Assembly (NCBI GenBank): GCA_020247395.1 | Contig: JADCJC010000071.1 | Span: 1-37,231, forward strand | Length of the DNA: 37,231 nt | Reading direction: 5' to 3' | Source of the DNA: Rhodocyclaceae bacterium | Lineage (GTDB): Bacteria > Pseudomonadota > Gammaproteobacteria > Burkholderiales > Usitatibacteraceae | Shown: piece by piece, positions 9,501-17,184 of the stretch | Position numbering within the stretch: the stretch's first letter is position 1 | Layout: each line of letters begins with the position of its first letter | The notes under the pieces: generated by a model | The model's database searches: none | The model's input: the letters and a program-made list of their open reading frames with translations, nothing else | Told to the model about the DNA's origin: nothing | Program-made: the position numbers and the translations under genes

Positions 9501-9936
9501 CCCGGGCTCGGGTGAAGTGGTGTTCCTTGGTGATACCGCAACCGACAAGACCAACGAAAACAGGTTCTGGGATCTGGTCAGTGCCAATGGCATCAAGACC
9601 CGCGGTGGTGTGGTTGCCCGCAACGACACGTTCAACCCTTGGACTAATACCGTCGACATGCGTGTCACCCAAGAGCTTCCAGGATTCGTAAAGGACCATA
9701 AGTCTGTAGTCAGCCTCGATATTTTCAACGTGGGTAATTTGTTGAATAAAAAGTGGGGCCGTATCGATGAGATCGCTTTCCCATCAAGCCGCGCGCTTGT
9801 CAACTATGTTGGCATCGACGCTCAAGGCCGCTATATCTACGCATTACGTAGTGCCGGTGTTGCCGACTTCACCACGCGTCAAGTGCGCCTCGAATCGCAG
9901 TGGCAGATGCAAGTCACTTTCCGTTACGAGTTCTAA
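6541..9936 (+). CDS. TonB-dependent receptor with N-terminal carboxypeptidase-regulatory-like domain (Oar-like)
   Basis: 1131 residues from ATG 6541, which gives a clean signal peptide (MINRNRLQLSKIALCVAIAVG, cleavage after VYA-Q); the frame is open upstream to 6472 but that extension spoils the signal. Order: carboxypeptidase-regulatory-like beta-sandwich (about 30-110), plug domain with GGQNSRYNSITIDGV and the VSNYDVTQKGYTG region (about 150-270), then a 22-strand-type barrel rich in aromatic/Asn repeats, ending in FRYEF with the terminal Phe expected of BAM substrates. This matches Oar-like outer-membrane receptors, much longer than siderophore receptors (650-800) and often linked to large substrates or adhesion. 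No TonB-ExbBD or FecIR-type regulator is next to it. It follows the 5'-nucleotidase by ~409 bp, and a strong terminator ends it. The substrate is unknown. Confidence 0.92.
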   Translation: MINRNRLQLSKIALCVAIAVGSATVYAQNTTSALAGRITAVDGKSVAGAAVKIVHVDSGSVTNVVTDAEGRYSARGLRTGGPYTITITKDGKTETRNNVFLTLAETAVLDAKLGEQKPKVETIEVAASAVADAFSKTAMGAGSNISRAELDAFGSINRNLQDYARNDPRLSQTDKERGEISLGGQNSRYNSITIDGVTTNDTFGLESNNLPTQKQPISIDAIQSVQVNVSNYDVTQKGYTGVNINAITKSGTNDFKGSVYKVYRDQKMVGDRYNRSTNTYTPVLPFSEDTKGFTLGGPIIKDKLFFFVSYEELASTKASPAFGPIGSSLTNVGITPTAISGLQSIASTTYRVDLGNADTPGGMLTVKDLTAKLDWNINDRHRANVRYNKTEQTEPIFQNYSITQLAYSSNNYSQVKEIETAVAQVFSDWTDNFSTEFKISKRNYDSVPVSPTTLPQMAFSFTGALPAGAVAATGTRTLFAGTERSRHTNVLGTKTTDAYFGGTWILKEHEVKFGGDLSDNKVYNAFLQDTKGNYTFSCQNSSATYTYSFGAINCGTATAAAIEAAVLENFRLGRPSSYSVQVPRAGKKLDDGVAVWKLQNLGAFLQDTWAVNNNLTLMIGARIDVPKIADKPAYNAAAAAPTVVGSGTTRASGGFGLDNTVTIDGESLFQPRFGFNYTFDSKRPMQVRGGFGLFQGAAANVWLSNPYSNTGTATAVIGCGIAGFSACPAAGGLFNPNSSQQPTSFSGAIPASNVDFIEKGLGQPSVWKANLAFEHQLPWWGMVASAEYIYTKTNVGLHYQHLNLGAPTRIGPDGRQMFWTAAGYNPACWTSGGSTVGGTGICNDQRTRALNNPNFNNVTLASKTKDGGGNQATVSIARPMMQGWSWALAYTYTAAKEVSPLTSSVANSNWNGRSVFNPNENVASNSNYLIKDRFNGSLIWERAFIGKYKTRVGFFAEGRRGKPYSWIYGNDINGDGVTNDLLYIPKGPGSGEVVFLGDTATDKTNENRFWDLVSANGIKTRGGVVARNDTFNPWTNTVDMRVTQELPGFVKDHKSVVSLDIFNVGNLLNKKWGRIDEIAFPSSRALVNYVGIDAQGRYIYALRSAGVADFTTRQVRLESQWQMQVTFRYEF

Positions 9937-9951
9937 TGCTGTTTTAAATCG

Positions 9952-9983
9952 AAAACGGCCGGTTTACCGGCCGTTTTTTTTTT
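9952..9983 (+). terminator. Strong intrinsic terminator after the TonB-dependent receptor
   Basis: A 12-bp perfect stem AAAACGGCCGGT / ACCGGCCGTTTT (9952-9963 and 9966-9977) is followed by an unbroken run of ten T ending at 9983. It lies 16 bp after the receptor stop and separates that gene from hda. The A-tract on the opposite side means it may work in both directions. Confidence 0.93.
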
Positions 9984-10043
9984 GACTTCCAATTGCCTCG
10001 CTCGCGCTCAGGCCAGCTGTGGCATGGAACGTATAATTGAGCT

Positions 10044-10733
10044 GTGAAACAACTCGTTCTCGAAATTTCTCCACCAGCCGACCCCACCTTCGCCAATTTT
10101 GTAACTGGACGGAATCGTGAAGCGGTAGACGCGCTGCTCAACGCGGCGCGGTCGGCGTCGACTAGTGCCAGGGTGATTTATCTGTGGGGCTTTGCTGGCT
10201 GCGGCAAGACACACCTGCTGCGCGCGTTCGGGCTGGCATGTGGTTCTGCTTTGCCCGAAAATCCGGCTCGGCTCTGTTATGTCCCTGTGTTGGGGCAGCA
10301 AGCCACCCATGTTCTGGTGGACAACGTACAGTCCCTCGATGATGCCCAACAAGTCAGCCTGTTCGATGCCATCAACCAACGGGCGCTTGATCCCGCGGCG
10401 ACGGTTGTCGTCACCGGCAATGTGGCGCCGCGCGATCTCGCAGTGCGCCCCGAACTCTCTAGCCGCCTTGGCAGTGGACTTGTATTTGCGTTGCACCCAC
10501 TGAATGATGCCGAAAAGATGCAGGCACTCGACGCACACGCGTCCTCGCGCGGCTTTTGCCTGCGCGACGATGTCGTGTCTTACCTGCTGCGACATGCGCG
10601 ACGGGACATGGCGTCTCTCATCGGCATACTTGATGCGCTTGACCAGTACTCTCTCGAGACGGGGCGAGAAATCACGCTGCCGCTGCTCAAACAAATGGCA
10701 CAACCGGAACTCCTTGAAGGGGATGGCGATTGA
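10044..10733 (+). CDS. hda: DnaA regulatory inactivator Hda
   Basis: 229 residues, the size of Hda, a DnaA AAA+-domain homologue that, bound to the sliding clamp, makes DnaA hydrolyse ATP and so prevents re-initiation of replication. The N terminus MKQLVLEI contains a QLxL-type clamp-binding peptide as in known Hda proteins. The P-loop is GFAGCGKTHLL (about 49-59), the Walker-B-like stretch is HVLVDNVQSLD, and the arginine-finger/box VI region is RPELSSRLGSGL. There is no C-terminal DnaA-box-binding helix-turn-helix, which separates it from DnaA. It heads a five-gene operon; its stop overlaps the TTG start of the HAD hydrolase. Confidence 0.93.
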   Translation: MKQLVLEISPPADPTFANFVTGRNREAVDALLNAARSASTSARVIYLWGFAGCGKTHLLRAFGLACGSALPENPARLCYVPVLGQQATHVLVDNVQSLDDAQQVSLFDAINQRALDPAATVVVTGNVAPRDLAVRPELSSRLGSGLVFALHPLNDAEKMQALDAHASSRGFCLRDDVVSYLLRHARRDMASLIGILDALDQYSLETGREITLPLLKQMAQPELLEGDGD

Positions 10734-11401
10734 AGTCACTCGCGTTGTTTGACCTTGACCACACGCTATTGAGTGGCGACAGTGATCATGCTTGGGGACA
10801 TTTTCTTGTCGAGCAGGGCATCGTTCAAGGCGACGAATACCGTCAGCGAAACGAGGCATTCTGGCAGCAGTACAAAGACGGGACGCTGGATATCAACGCG
10901 TATCTTCAGTTTGCACTTGCGCCCATCGCCGGGAAATCCGATCCTGAGCTTGCGGGCCTGCGGACAACATTCATGCAGGACAAGATAGAGCCGATGATCA
11001 GTGCGGCGGCGCTGCGGCTACTCGACAAGCACGCTGCAGAGTTGCGTGCGATTGTGACGGCGACAAATGCGTTTGTGACAAAACCAATCGCCCAGAGATT
11101 CGGCGTGGATCACCTGATTGCCTGCGAAGTTGAGATGGTGGCCGGACGTTATACCGGCAATCCGGTCGGCGTGCCTTCGTTCAGAGAGGGTAAAGTTGCG
11201 CGCGTGGACGCTTGGTTGGCGTCGATGGAGTTATGTATTGAAGACTTTGAGACCAGCTGGTTCTATAGTGACTCATTAAACGACTTGCCACTGCTGAAGC
11301 GTGTGAATCACCCCGTTGCCGTCAATCCTGACCCAACACTGCGCCGGTTTGCGCTGGAGCAAGGCTGGCCAGTGCTGGATTTGATGTCTGAAGAATCATG
11401 A
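10730..11401 (+). CDS. HAD superfamily subfamily IB hydrolase (SerB-like phosphatase)
   Basis: 223 residues. HAD motif I is FDLDHTLL (Asp8 nucleophile, Asp10 acid/base); motif II is in VTATNAF; motif III is YSDSLNDLPLL. The cap insertion after motif I is of the C1/IB type seen in phosphoserine-phosphatase-like enzymes. The start is TTG at 10730, overlapping the hda TGA (ATTGA) and preceded by GAAGGGG about 8 bases upstream; no ATG gives a complete motif I. It overlaps pcnB by ATGA at its end, implying translational coupling. This gene sits between hda and pcnB in many betaproteobacteria; the natural substrate is unknown. Confidence 0.88.
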   Translation: MKSLALFDLDHTLLSGDSDHAWGHFLVEQGIVQGDEYRQRNEAFWQQYKDGTLDINAYLQFALAPIAGKSDPELAGLRTTFMQDKIEPMISAAALRLLDKHAAELRAIVTATNAFVTKPIAQRFGVDHLIACEVEMVAGRYTGNPVGVPSFREGKVARVDAWLASMELCIEDFETSWFYSDSLNDLPLLKRVNHPVAVNPDPTLRRFALEQGWPVLDLMSEES

Positions 11402-12780
11402 TTCGGCGCTTAATCGACAAAGTTTTTGCTCGCAAAACGAGGCCTCGACCCGCTGGGCTTGGCGTCGCTGCCATGCGCTATCAACGCGCTCAGCACCAGA
11501 TCGAGCGAAGCGAACTTTCCGACGCGGCGATTCGATGCTGCGAGCAGCTACAGAAGGCGGGGCATAAGGCATTTATTGTCGGTGGTGCCGTTCGAGACTT
11601 GTTGCTAGGCCGCCATCCCAAAGACTTTGACGTTGCCACCGACGCCACGCCAGAACAGGTGCGTAGCCTGTTTCGGCGCTCGCGCATTATTGGGCGGCGT
11701 TTCCGTTTGGTTCACGTCATGTTTGGTCAAGAAACGATCGAAGTCTCGACCTTTCGTTCGGCGCACGTCGCTTCTAGCGATGAAGAGAGCGCAAACACCG
11801 ATGAACACGGTCGGCTCCTGCGCGATAACGTGTATGGCACACAGGCCGACGATGCCATTCGACGTGATTTCACGATGAACGCGCTTTTTTATGACCCCAG
11901 CGCCGAGGAAATCTGGGACTTTACGAACGGATTTAAAGATATCCAGAAGAAGCGCGTGGTGATAATCGGTGACCCCGAGGCCCGCTATCGGGAAGACCCG
12001 GTGCGCATGCTGCGTGCGGCGAGGCTTGCCGGCAAACTTGGATTCAGTATTGATGCGGAAACTGAGAGGCCGATTGCAGCGCTGAAGTCTTTGCTCGCTA
12101 ATGTGCCGGAAGCCCGTTTGTTCGACGAAATGCTGAAGCTCCTGCTTTCCGGCCATGCGTTGGCGTGCATCGAAAAACTTCGCGGACTTGGCCTGCATGC
12201 CCCGCTGCTTCCGTCGATTGAGGAGGTGCTCGGCGCCCCGCGAAGCCGCGCCTTCGCAACGCTGGCGTTGCAGCGCACCGACGAACGTATCAACGATGAT
12301 CGAGGTGTTTCGCCGGCGTTCCTATTTGCAGCACTTTTTTGGTTCCCGATGTGTGAGCGCGCGAAGGAGCTTGAGGCCCGCGGCGAGCGCCCATTGACTG
12401 CCTTGCACCGGGCGATGGATGAGGTGCTCGATGAGCAGCGGAAATCGCTAGCTATTCCACGACGCTTTGACGGCAACATTAAAGAACTTTGGGTTGCGCA
12501 ATCACGTTTTACGCAGCAGTCGCGTGCCAAGGCGTTCCGACTGTTGACCCACCCCCGCTTTCGCGCCTGTTATGATTTTTACGCATTGCGTGCTGAAGCC
12601 GGTGACGCGTCGCCTGAGGTGGCGGCGTGGTGGGAGAAGTTCCAGTTCGCGGACGACGGCGTACGCGAGGCGATGCTGCTACCGGATAGCGGTCCAAAGA
12701 AAAGACGCCGCCGTCGGAAAAAAACCGCAGCGCCGACTGGTGGCGTTCCTCCGGCGGCCGACGCTGAGCCTGAATCTTGA
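11398..12780 (+). CDS. pcnB: Poly(A) polymerase I (PcnB)
   Basis: 460 residues. The nucleotidyltransferase head has GGAVRDLLLGRHPKDFDVAT (motif GG...DxD with catalytic Asp in DFDVAT) and RRFRLVHV, followed by RRDFTMNALFYD and RYREDPVRMLRAARLAGKLGF, typical of class II poly(A)/CCA-adding enzymes. The C terminus is a basic tail (KKRRRRRKK) followed by a Pro/Ala-rich end, as in PcnB rather than CCA-adding enzymes, which lack that tail. It adds 3' poly(A) tails that promote RNA decay. ATG overlaps the HAD stop (ATGA). The next gene begins at the last base of its stop. Confidence 0.93.
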   Translation: MIRRLIDKVFARKTRPRPAGLGVAAMRYQRAQHQIERSELSDAAIRCCEQLQKAGHKAFIVGGAVRDLLLGRHPKDFDVATDATPEQVRSLFRRSRIIGRRFRLVHVMFGQETIEVSTFRSAHVASSDEESANTDEHGRLLRDNVYGTQADDAIRRDFTMNALFYDPSAEEIWDFTNGFKDIQKKRVVIIGDPEARYREDPVRMLRAARLAGKLGFSIDAETERPIAALKSLLANVPEARLFDEMLKLLLSGHALACIEKLRGLGLHAPLLPSIEEVLGAPRSRAFATLALQRTDERINDDRGVSPAFLFAALFWFPMCERAKELEARGERPLTALHRAMDEVLDEQRKSLAIPRRFDGNIKELWVAQSRFTQQSRAKAFRLLTHPRFRACYDFYALRAEAGDASPEVAAWWEKFQFADDGVREAMLLPDSGPKKRRRRRKKTAAPTGGVPPAADAEPES

Positions 12781-13313
12781 TGCAGTCAAATAAAGCGCTG
12801 ACCGCGTTATCTTCGTGCGTCATGATCGGGCTCGGTAGCAATATGGGCCGTCCGGTGAAGCACATTCAGGATGCGCTGAGAAAAATTGCGGCATTACCAA
12901 ATTGTTTGCTCACCAAGACTTCTGCGATGTACCGATCCGCTCCGGTCGGCGGTGTCGAGCAGGCAAACTTTGTCAATGCGGTTGCCGAGGTTGAAACCAC
13001 CCTCTCCCCCCGCGAGTTGATGGCGCGCCTGCTGGATATCGAACGCCAACACCACCGGGTACGATCCGGCCGCAATGGCCCGCGGACATTGGATCTTGAT
13101 ATCTTGTTGTTTAACGATTGGCGGATAAACGAGCCAGACTTGATCGTGCCGCATCCCCGCGCACACGAGCGTGCGTTTGTGTTGCTGCCGCTGGTCGAAA
13201 TTGCGCCTGACATTTCTATCCCCGGCGTCGGCTCGGTGAAGGCGCTCCTGCCAACCGTGAGTGAACAGTCGGTCGAGCGTTATTCCGAGCAAGAACGGCA
13301 TCCGCTGCTATGA
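12780..13313 (+). CDS. folK: 2-amino-4-hydroxy-6-hydroxymethyldihydropteridine pyrophosphokinase (HPPK)
   Basis: 177 residues from ATG 12780, whose A is also the last base of the pcnB TGA; a TTG one codon earlier is possible. HPPK transfers pyrophosphate from ATP to the pterin, two steps before dihydrofolate. Signature residues: MIGLGSNMG near the N terminus, SAMYRSAPVGG, FVNAVAEVET, GPRTLDLDILLF (metal-binding Asp pair) and PHPRAHERAFVLLPL. The N terminus is about 14 residues longer than most FolK proteins, which often begin right before the GLGSN motif, so ATG 12822 is an alternative start. Confidence 0.93.
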   Translation: MQSNKALTALSSCVMIGLGSNMGRPVKHIQDALRKIAALPNCLLTKTSAMYRSAPVGGVEQANFVNAVAEVETTLSPRELMARLLDIERQHHRVRSGRNGPRTLDLDILLFNDWRINEPDLIVPHPRAHERAFVLLPLVEIAPDISIPGVGSVKALLPTVSEQSVERYSEQERHPLL

Positions 13314-13939
13314 AACATCGCTTCATTGTCGTTGAGGGCCCGATTGGCAGCGGTAAATCGACGCTGGCAAGATTGCTGGCCGAACGTTTCGGCGCAGAGC
13401 TGTTGTTGGAAGATCCAAGCGCAAACCCATTCCTGCCAAACTTTTATCGCGATATGAAGCGATACGCGCTGTCGACACAGATGTTCTTCCTTTTCCAGCG
13501 CGTGAATCAGCTGTCGGGAATAAAGCAACCGGACCTGTTTGAAGGCAAGTCGATTGCTGACTATATGTTGGCAAAGGACACTTTGTTCGCCAAGCTCACG
13601 CTCGACGACAACGAGTTTGCTTTGTATTCGCAACTCTACAATCATCTAAGGCCGCAAGCACCGACACCAGATTTGGTGATCTATCTACAGGCGTCGGTGG
13701 ATCAGCTTTTGCAACGCATCGGGCGTCGCGGGAGACCGATGGAGCGGTCAATTTCAGAGGACTATCTCGTCAAATTGTCCGACGCCTACACACGCTTTTT
13801 TTACGATTACACCGAGTCGCCGTTGCTGATCGTGAACAGCGACCGGTTTAACTTTGTGGATAGGCGGGAAGACTTGGATTTGTTGATCAAACGAGTGGAG
13901 TCGCTGCGCGGCGGCAAGGAATACATGAACGCAGCGTAG
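13310..13939 (+). CDS. Deoxynucleoside kinase family protein
   Basis: 209 residues. P-loop GPIGSGKST (about 10-18), an LLEDPSANPF segment matching the substrate-binding region of dNKs, the ERSISEDYL segment with the family ERS motif (about 144-152), and a lid rich in arginine (RIGRRGRPMERS). The family phosphorylates deoxyadenosine, deoxyguanosine or deoxycytidine for dNTP salvage. ATG overlaps the folK TGA (ATGA), so translation is coupled. In related genomes panB/panC commonly follow; here the operon ends and the next genes are on the opposite strand. The base specificity cannot be read. Confidence 0.88.
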   Translation: MKHRFIVVEGPIGSGKSTLARLLAERFGAELLLEDPSANPFLPNFYRDMKRYALSTQMFFLFQRVNQLSGIKQPDLFEGKSIADYMLAKDTLFAKLTLDDNEFALYSQLYNHLRPQAPTPDLVIYLQASVDQLLQRIGRRGRPMERSISEDYLVKLSDAYTRFFYDYTESPLLIVNSDRFNFVDRREDLDLLIKRVESLRGGKEYMNAA

Positions 13940-14027
13940 CGGCGCGTTGCCGGCTGATCGATCCTTCCATCAGTCTGCGGCATGAAACCGTCCGTGAATT
14001 TTAAAGGCACAAGAAAATACGGGCGTC

Positions 14028-14047
14028 TTCAGGCCGTTTCGCCTGAA
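14028..14047. other. Small hairpin between the convergent dNK gene and the efflux operon
   Basis: TTCAGGC and GCCTGAA pair around CGTTTC. It lies in the 164-bp gap between two convergent transcription units, where a bidirectional terminator would be expected. It lacks a clean T-run on either strand, so the terminator reading is weak. Confidence 0.3.
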
Positions 14048-14103
14048 AAAGCGCATGGATAGGCGAGTTTTACTTTCGGTCAAATTCCCGGTGAGCGGGG
14101 CAC

Positions 14104-15270
14104 TTAGGCAGCGCGGAGGGAATCGACGATCTTCATGCGTGCTGCGCGCAATGCTGGCAGGAATCCGCCGACGAATCCCATCAACATCGAAAACAGCAGC
14201 GTCTGCGCAACGATCTTTGGTGTGAGTGTGAACGAAAACGCCAACTGCGAAAATGACTGAAAGTTCAAGGTCGAAATTGTGATCGCCTGCAGGAAGGTGG
14301 CGAAGAATAGGCCCGCCAGCCCGCCGACCAGCCCGAGCAACAGGGACTCGCCCAAAAACGCAGCCAGAATGGATGGCCGCCGGAACCCCAAAGCGCGGAG
14401 TGTGCCGATTTCAGCGGTACGCATCGCCACGGAGGAGTACATCGTGATGGCTGCGCCAATGATTGCGCCGATTGAAAAGATAACGGTAAGGACGTTACCG
14501 AGAATCGAGATAAATAACGACAACGCCCGCGATTGGTCTTCATAAAAGATCTGTTCGCGTTTTGCGTCGATGGTGAGCCTGACGTCTGCCGCAATCTCCT
14601 TGAGTAAGGGATCAAAACTTTCCGCCTGCGCGAGTTTGAGAATGACGGAGGAGTAGTTTAGGCGCCTGAAAGCCTGCATAAGTTGTTCAACGTCGCCCCA
14701 CATCTCGGAGTCAAATGCGCTGCCGCCACCATCAAACACGCCGACAATTGTCCACTCGCGCTGTGCAAAACGCAGCGTCTGGCCGATTTCCGCCCCGTCA
14801 AACTGGCCGTTTATGTTGCGGCCCACCACAAGTTCCGACGCTCCGGAGCGGAACATTCGGCCTTGCACAAGTGTCACTTGTGGACGCAGCGCGATCCCCA
14901 TCGGGGATACGCCGCGCACGACAACGTTCGACCCTTTTTCCTGACCGCTTTTGATGAGCGAAATCAGGACGAGAGTTTCTTTTGAGATCATCGGCTCACC
15001 TGCTTTGCTACGTGCAACTTGCGGCATCGCCTCAAGTAAACCGGCTTGGTCGCGTGTAATGCTGCTCTGAATCTCCGTTTCGACACCAGTGCGAATTGCG
15101 AGGACGTTATCGAGGGTACCGGTGCCTACCATCGTTTTCTTGAGTCCTGCATCCATCATGAGAACTGCGGCAAACACGAACACCACCAACCCCATTCCCG
15201 CTGCGGTCAACGTGGTGGTGAGTTTGCGTGTCCACAAGTTGCGGAAGATGTACGAGAAAGGGATCTTCAT
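14104..15270 (-). CDS. ABC transporter permease, FtsX/MacB type (second permease of the pair)
   Basis: 388 residues from ATG 15270 (MKIPFSYIFRNLWTRK); the frame is open further upstream into the previous gene, but that part has no family character. One N-terminal transmembrane helix (about 20-42) is followed by a ~200-residue periplasmic MacB-PCD-like domain and three C-terminal helices with TAEIGTLRALGFRRPSI, a typical FtsX-domain coupling segment. It is the last gene of the export operon, 11 bp after the first permease. Having two different permeases suggests a heterodimeric pump rather than homodimeric MacB. The substrate is unknown. Confidence 0.88.
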   Translation of the reverse strand: MKIPFSYIFRNLWTRKLTTTLTAAGMGLVVFVFAAVLMMDAGLKKTMVGTGTLDNVLAIRTGVETEIQSSITRDQAGLLEAMPQVARSKAGEPMISKETLVLISLIKSGQEKGSNVVVRGVSPMGIALRPQVTLVQGRMFRSGASELVVGRNINGQFDGAEIGQTLRFAQREWTIVGVFDGGGSAFDSEMWGDVEQLMQAFRRLNYSSVILKLAQAESFDPLLKEIAADVRLTIDAKREQIFYEDQSRALSLFISILGNVLTVIFSIGAIIGAAITMYSSVAMRTAEIGTLRALGFRRPSILAAFLGESLLLGLVGGLAGLFFATFLQAITISTLNFQSFSQLAFSFTLTPKIVAQTLLFSMLMGFVGGFLPALRAARMKIVDSLRAA

Positions 15271-15281
15271 GTGCTTAGGTC

Positions 15282-16442
15282 TTAGCCGACATGCCGCAGA
15301 CCATCGACAATCTTTATCCGCGCGCTGCGCCATCCTGGCACCAATGCGGCGATGACACCTACCGCGACCGCACATGCCACTTGCAACCAAACAGTACTCG
15401 CCGATACCGCGAACGACGCAAATGCCGCCCCTGCGGAGGAGTTGGCGAAGCCGCTAGCTACCGGAAAGGTCAACAAAATACCAATACCGGCACCGAGGAA
15501 AGCGAGCACCATCGCCTCGCCGAAGATGAGGGCCGCGACATAACCCGGCGAGAAGCCCAGCACTTTCAGCGTTGCATACTCGGCGATTCGTTCGCGTGCA
15601 GTCATTGCCATGGTGTTGGCGACCACCGCCATGATGATGAAGATGACGACAAAGGATACAACGCGAATTGCGACAACGATCGCCTCGGACTGCGCAACGA
15701 ATCCGAGCTGAAACGCCTTCTCAGTTTCCGTAAGCGTTTCGGCGAGTGAATTACGAAATTCGGCATCAATTGCCTTCGAAATGTCAGCCGCGCGCGATGG
15801 ATCGTTGATCAGGATGTTGAATACGCCGATCTGATCGCCGCGTTTGGGAAATCGCTTCTTCACCGACTCGTTGATGTAGTCCCATTGCAGATAGAACTGC
15901 CGCGTTAGCGTTGTTTCGTCGCGGCCATCAAAAATGGCACGGATGGTGAATTGCCAGTCTCCGGACAAGATTGTGCCGCGAATCGGGATGACATCCCCCA
16001 CTTTCCAGCCGAATTGATCCGCCAACTTGCGGCCGACAACCGCGCCCTGTCGGTCGCGTTTAAACGCGAGTAGCTCGTCCGGCTTAATCAGATATTCCGG
16101 GTAGAGATCAAAGTAGTTATTGTGGTCGACGGCAAACTGTGGGAAGAAATTCGAGGGCTCTTTATAGATTCCCCCGAACCATTGTGAATAACTGACTATC
16201 TTTACCCCCTCGATGGAGCGGATGCGTTCGCGGTAATAGGTCGGCATCAAAAACACCAGCGAGATGGCATTGCGCGTAACGAGTCTGGCGCTAGAAGCGG
16301 AATTTGCGCCTGCAAACCAAGCGTCCACCACCGTTTGTAGCAGTCCGAAGGCGACGATTGCCACCACCAAGCCGATGACTGTCAACGCCGTTCGAAGTTT
16401 GGCGCGAAACACATTCTTAAAGATGAGTTTCAGGTAGTACAT
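15282..16442 (-). CDS. ABC transporter permease, FtsX/MacB type (first permease of the pair)
   Basis: 386 residues from ATG 16442 (MYYLKLIFKNVFRAKLRTA), a usual opening for FtsX/MacB permeases, with basic residues before the first helix. Topology: one N-terminal helix, a periplasmic domain (about 45-260) and three C-terminal helices including RERIAEYATLKVLGFSPGYV, the coupling region facing the ATPase. It ends in SARIKIVDGLRHVG; the partner permease ends similarly in AARMKIVDSLRAA, so the two are paralogues. It starts 46 bp after the ATPase stop. Confidence 0.88.
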   Translation of the reverse strand: MYYLKLIFKNVFRAKLRTALTVIGLVVAIVAFGLLQTVVDAWFAGANSASSARLVTRNAISLVFLMPTYYRERIRSIEGVKIVSYSQWFGGIYKEPSNFFPQFAVDHNNYFDLYPEYLIKPDELLAFKRDRQGAVVGRKLADQFGWKVGDVIPIRGTILSGDWQFTIRAIFDGRDETTLTRQFYLQWDYINESVKKRFPKRGDQIGVFNILINDPSRAADISKAIDAEFRNSLAETLTETEKAFQLGFVAQSEAIVVAIRVVSFVVIFIIMAVVANTMAMTARERIAEYATLKVLGFSPGYVAALIFGEAMVLAFLGAGIGILLTFPVASGFANSSAGAAFASFAVSASTVWLQVACAVAVGVIAALVPGWRSARIKIVDGLRHVG

Positions 16443-16488
16443 CAATGTGCCCGGTTTGCCGTCTGGCGGCGGCCAAGGTTGATGTTCA

Positions 16489-17175
16489 TCACACGCCTTC
16501 GCCCAACAACTCGCCCTTTTCAAGGACGACAATGCGTCTCGCCGCCTCGGCGGCGTGTGCATCGTGTGTGACCATGATGATAGTTTTGCCGAGCGTACTG
16601 TTTAACTCTTTAAGCATGTTCAGTACATCACTTGCTGACTGCTTGTCGAGGTCGCCGGTCGGTTCGTCACAGACCAAAATGGTTGGGTCAGTAACGATCG
16701 CGCGCGCGATCGCGACCCGCTGTTGTTGGCCACCCGACAGCTCGTTCGGATAATGGTCCATCCTATCCGAGAGACCAACCATATTCAGCGTCATTTCAAT
16801 GCGTTCGCGTCGTTCGGATCTTGACAGGTTCGTCAGTAGCAGCGGCAATTCGACATTTTCATAGGCGGTCAACACCGGCATCAAGTTATAGAACTGAAAG
16901 ATAAAGCCGATGTTGGATGCGCGCCAGTCCGCAAGTTCGCCTTCGGACAACTTCGAAATATCTTCACCATCGATACGCAGTATTCCCCCGGTCGGCTTAT
17001 CAATGCCGGCGATGAGATTGAGCAACGTGGATTTTCCCGAGCCTGACGGTCCCATTAGCGAGATGAAGTCGCCGCGTTCGATATTCAGCGTGATGTCCCG
17101 TAGCACGGGGACGTCTTGGTCTCCACGGGTATAGGATTTGGCGAGATTCTTGATCTCGACCAGTGTGTCGCTCAT
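16489..17175 (-). CDS. ABC transporter ATP-binding protein, MacB/LolD type
   Basis: 228 residues with a complete nucleotide-binding domain: Walker A GPSGSGKST (about 42-50), Q-loop in FIFQFYNLMP, signature ELSGGQQQRVAIARA (about 144-158), Walker B TILVCDEPTGDLD and H-loop VTHDAHAAE. The FQxYNLxP and PTGDLD wording is characteristic of the MacB/LolD/FtsE subgroup, which works with FtsX-type permeases and moves substrate from the periplasm or membrane rather than across the inner membrane. It lies 9 bp after the adaptor gene. Confidence 0.93.
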   Translation of the reverse strand: MSDTLVEIKNLAKSYTRGDQDVPVLRDITLNIERGDFISLMGPSGSGKSTLLNLIAGIDKPTGGILRIDGEDISKLSEGELADWRASNIGFIFQFYNLMPVLTAYENVELPLLLTNLSRSERRERIEMTLNMVGLSDRMDHYPNELSGGQQQRVAIARAIVTDPTILVCDEPTGDLDKQSASDVLNMLKELNSTLGKTIIMVTHDAHAAEAARRIVVLEKGELLGEGV

Positions 17176-17184
17176 GGCGGTCGC

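Noticed and set aside
15271-15390. N-terminal extension of the second permease (from 15390) overlapping the first permease
   Set aside because: Arg/Cys-rich, lacks any permease character, and the ATG at 15270 gives the usual MKIPFSYIFRNL start right before the first helix.
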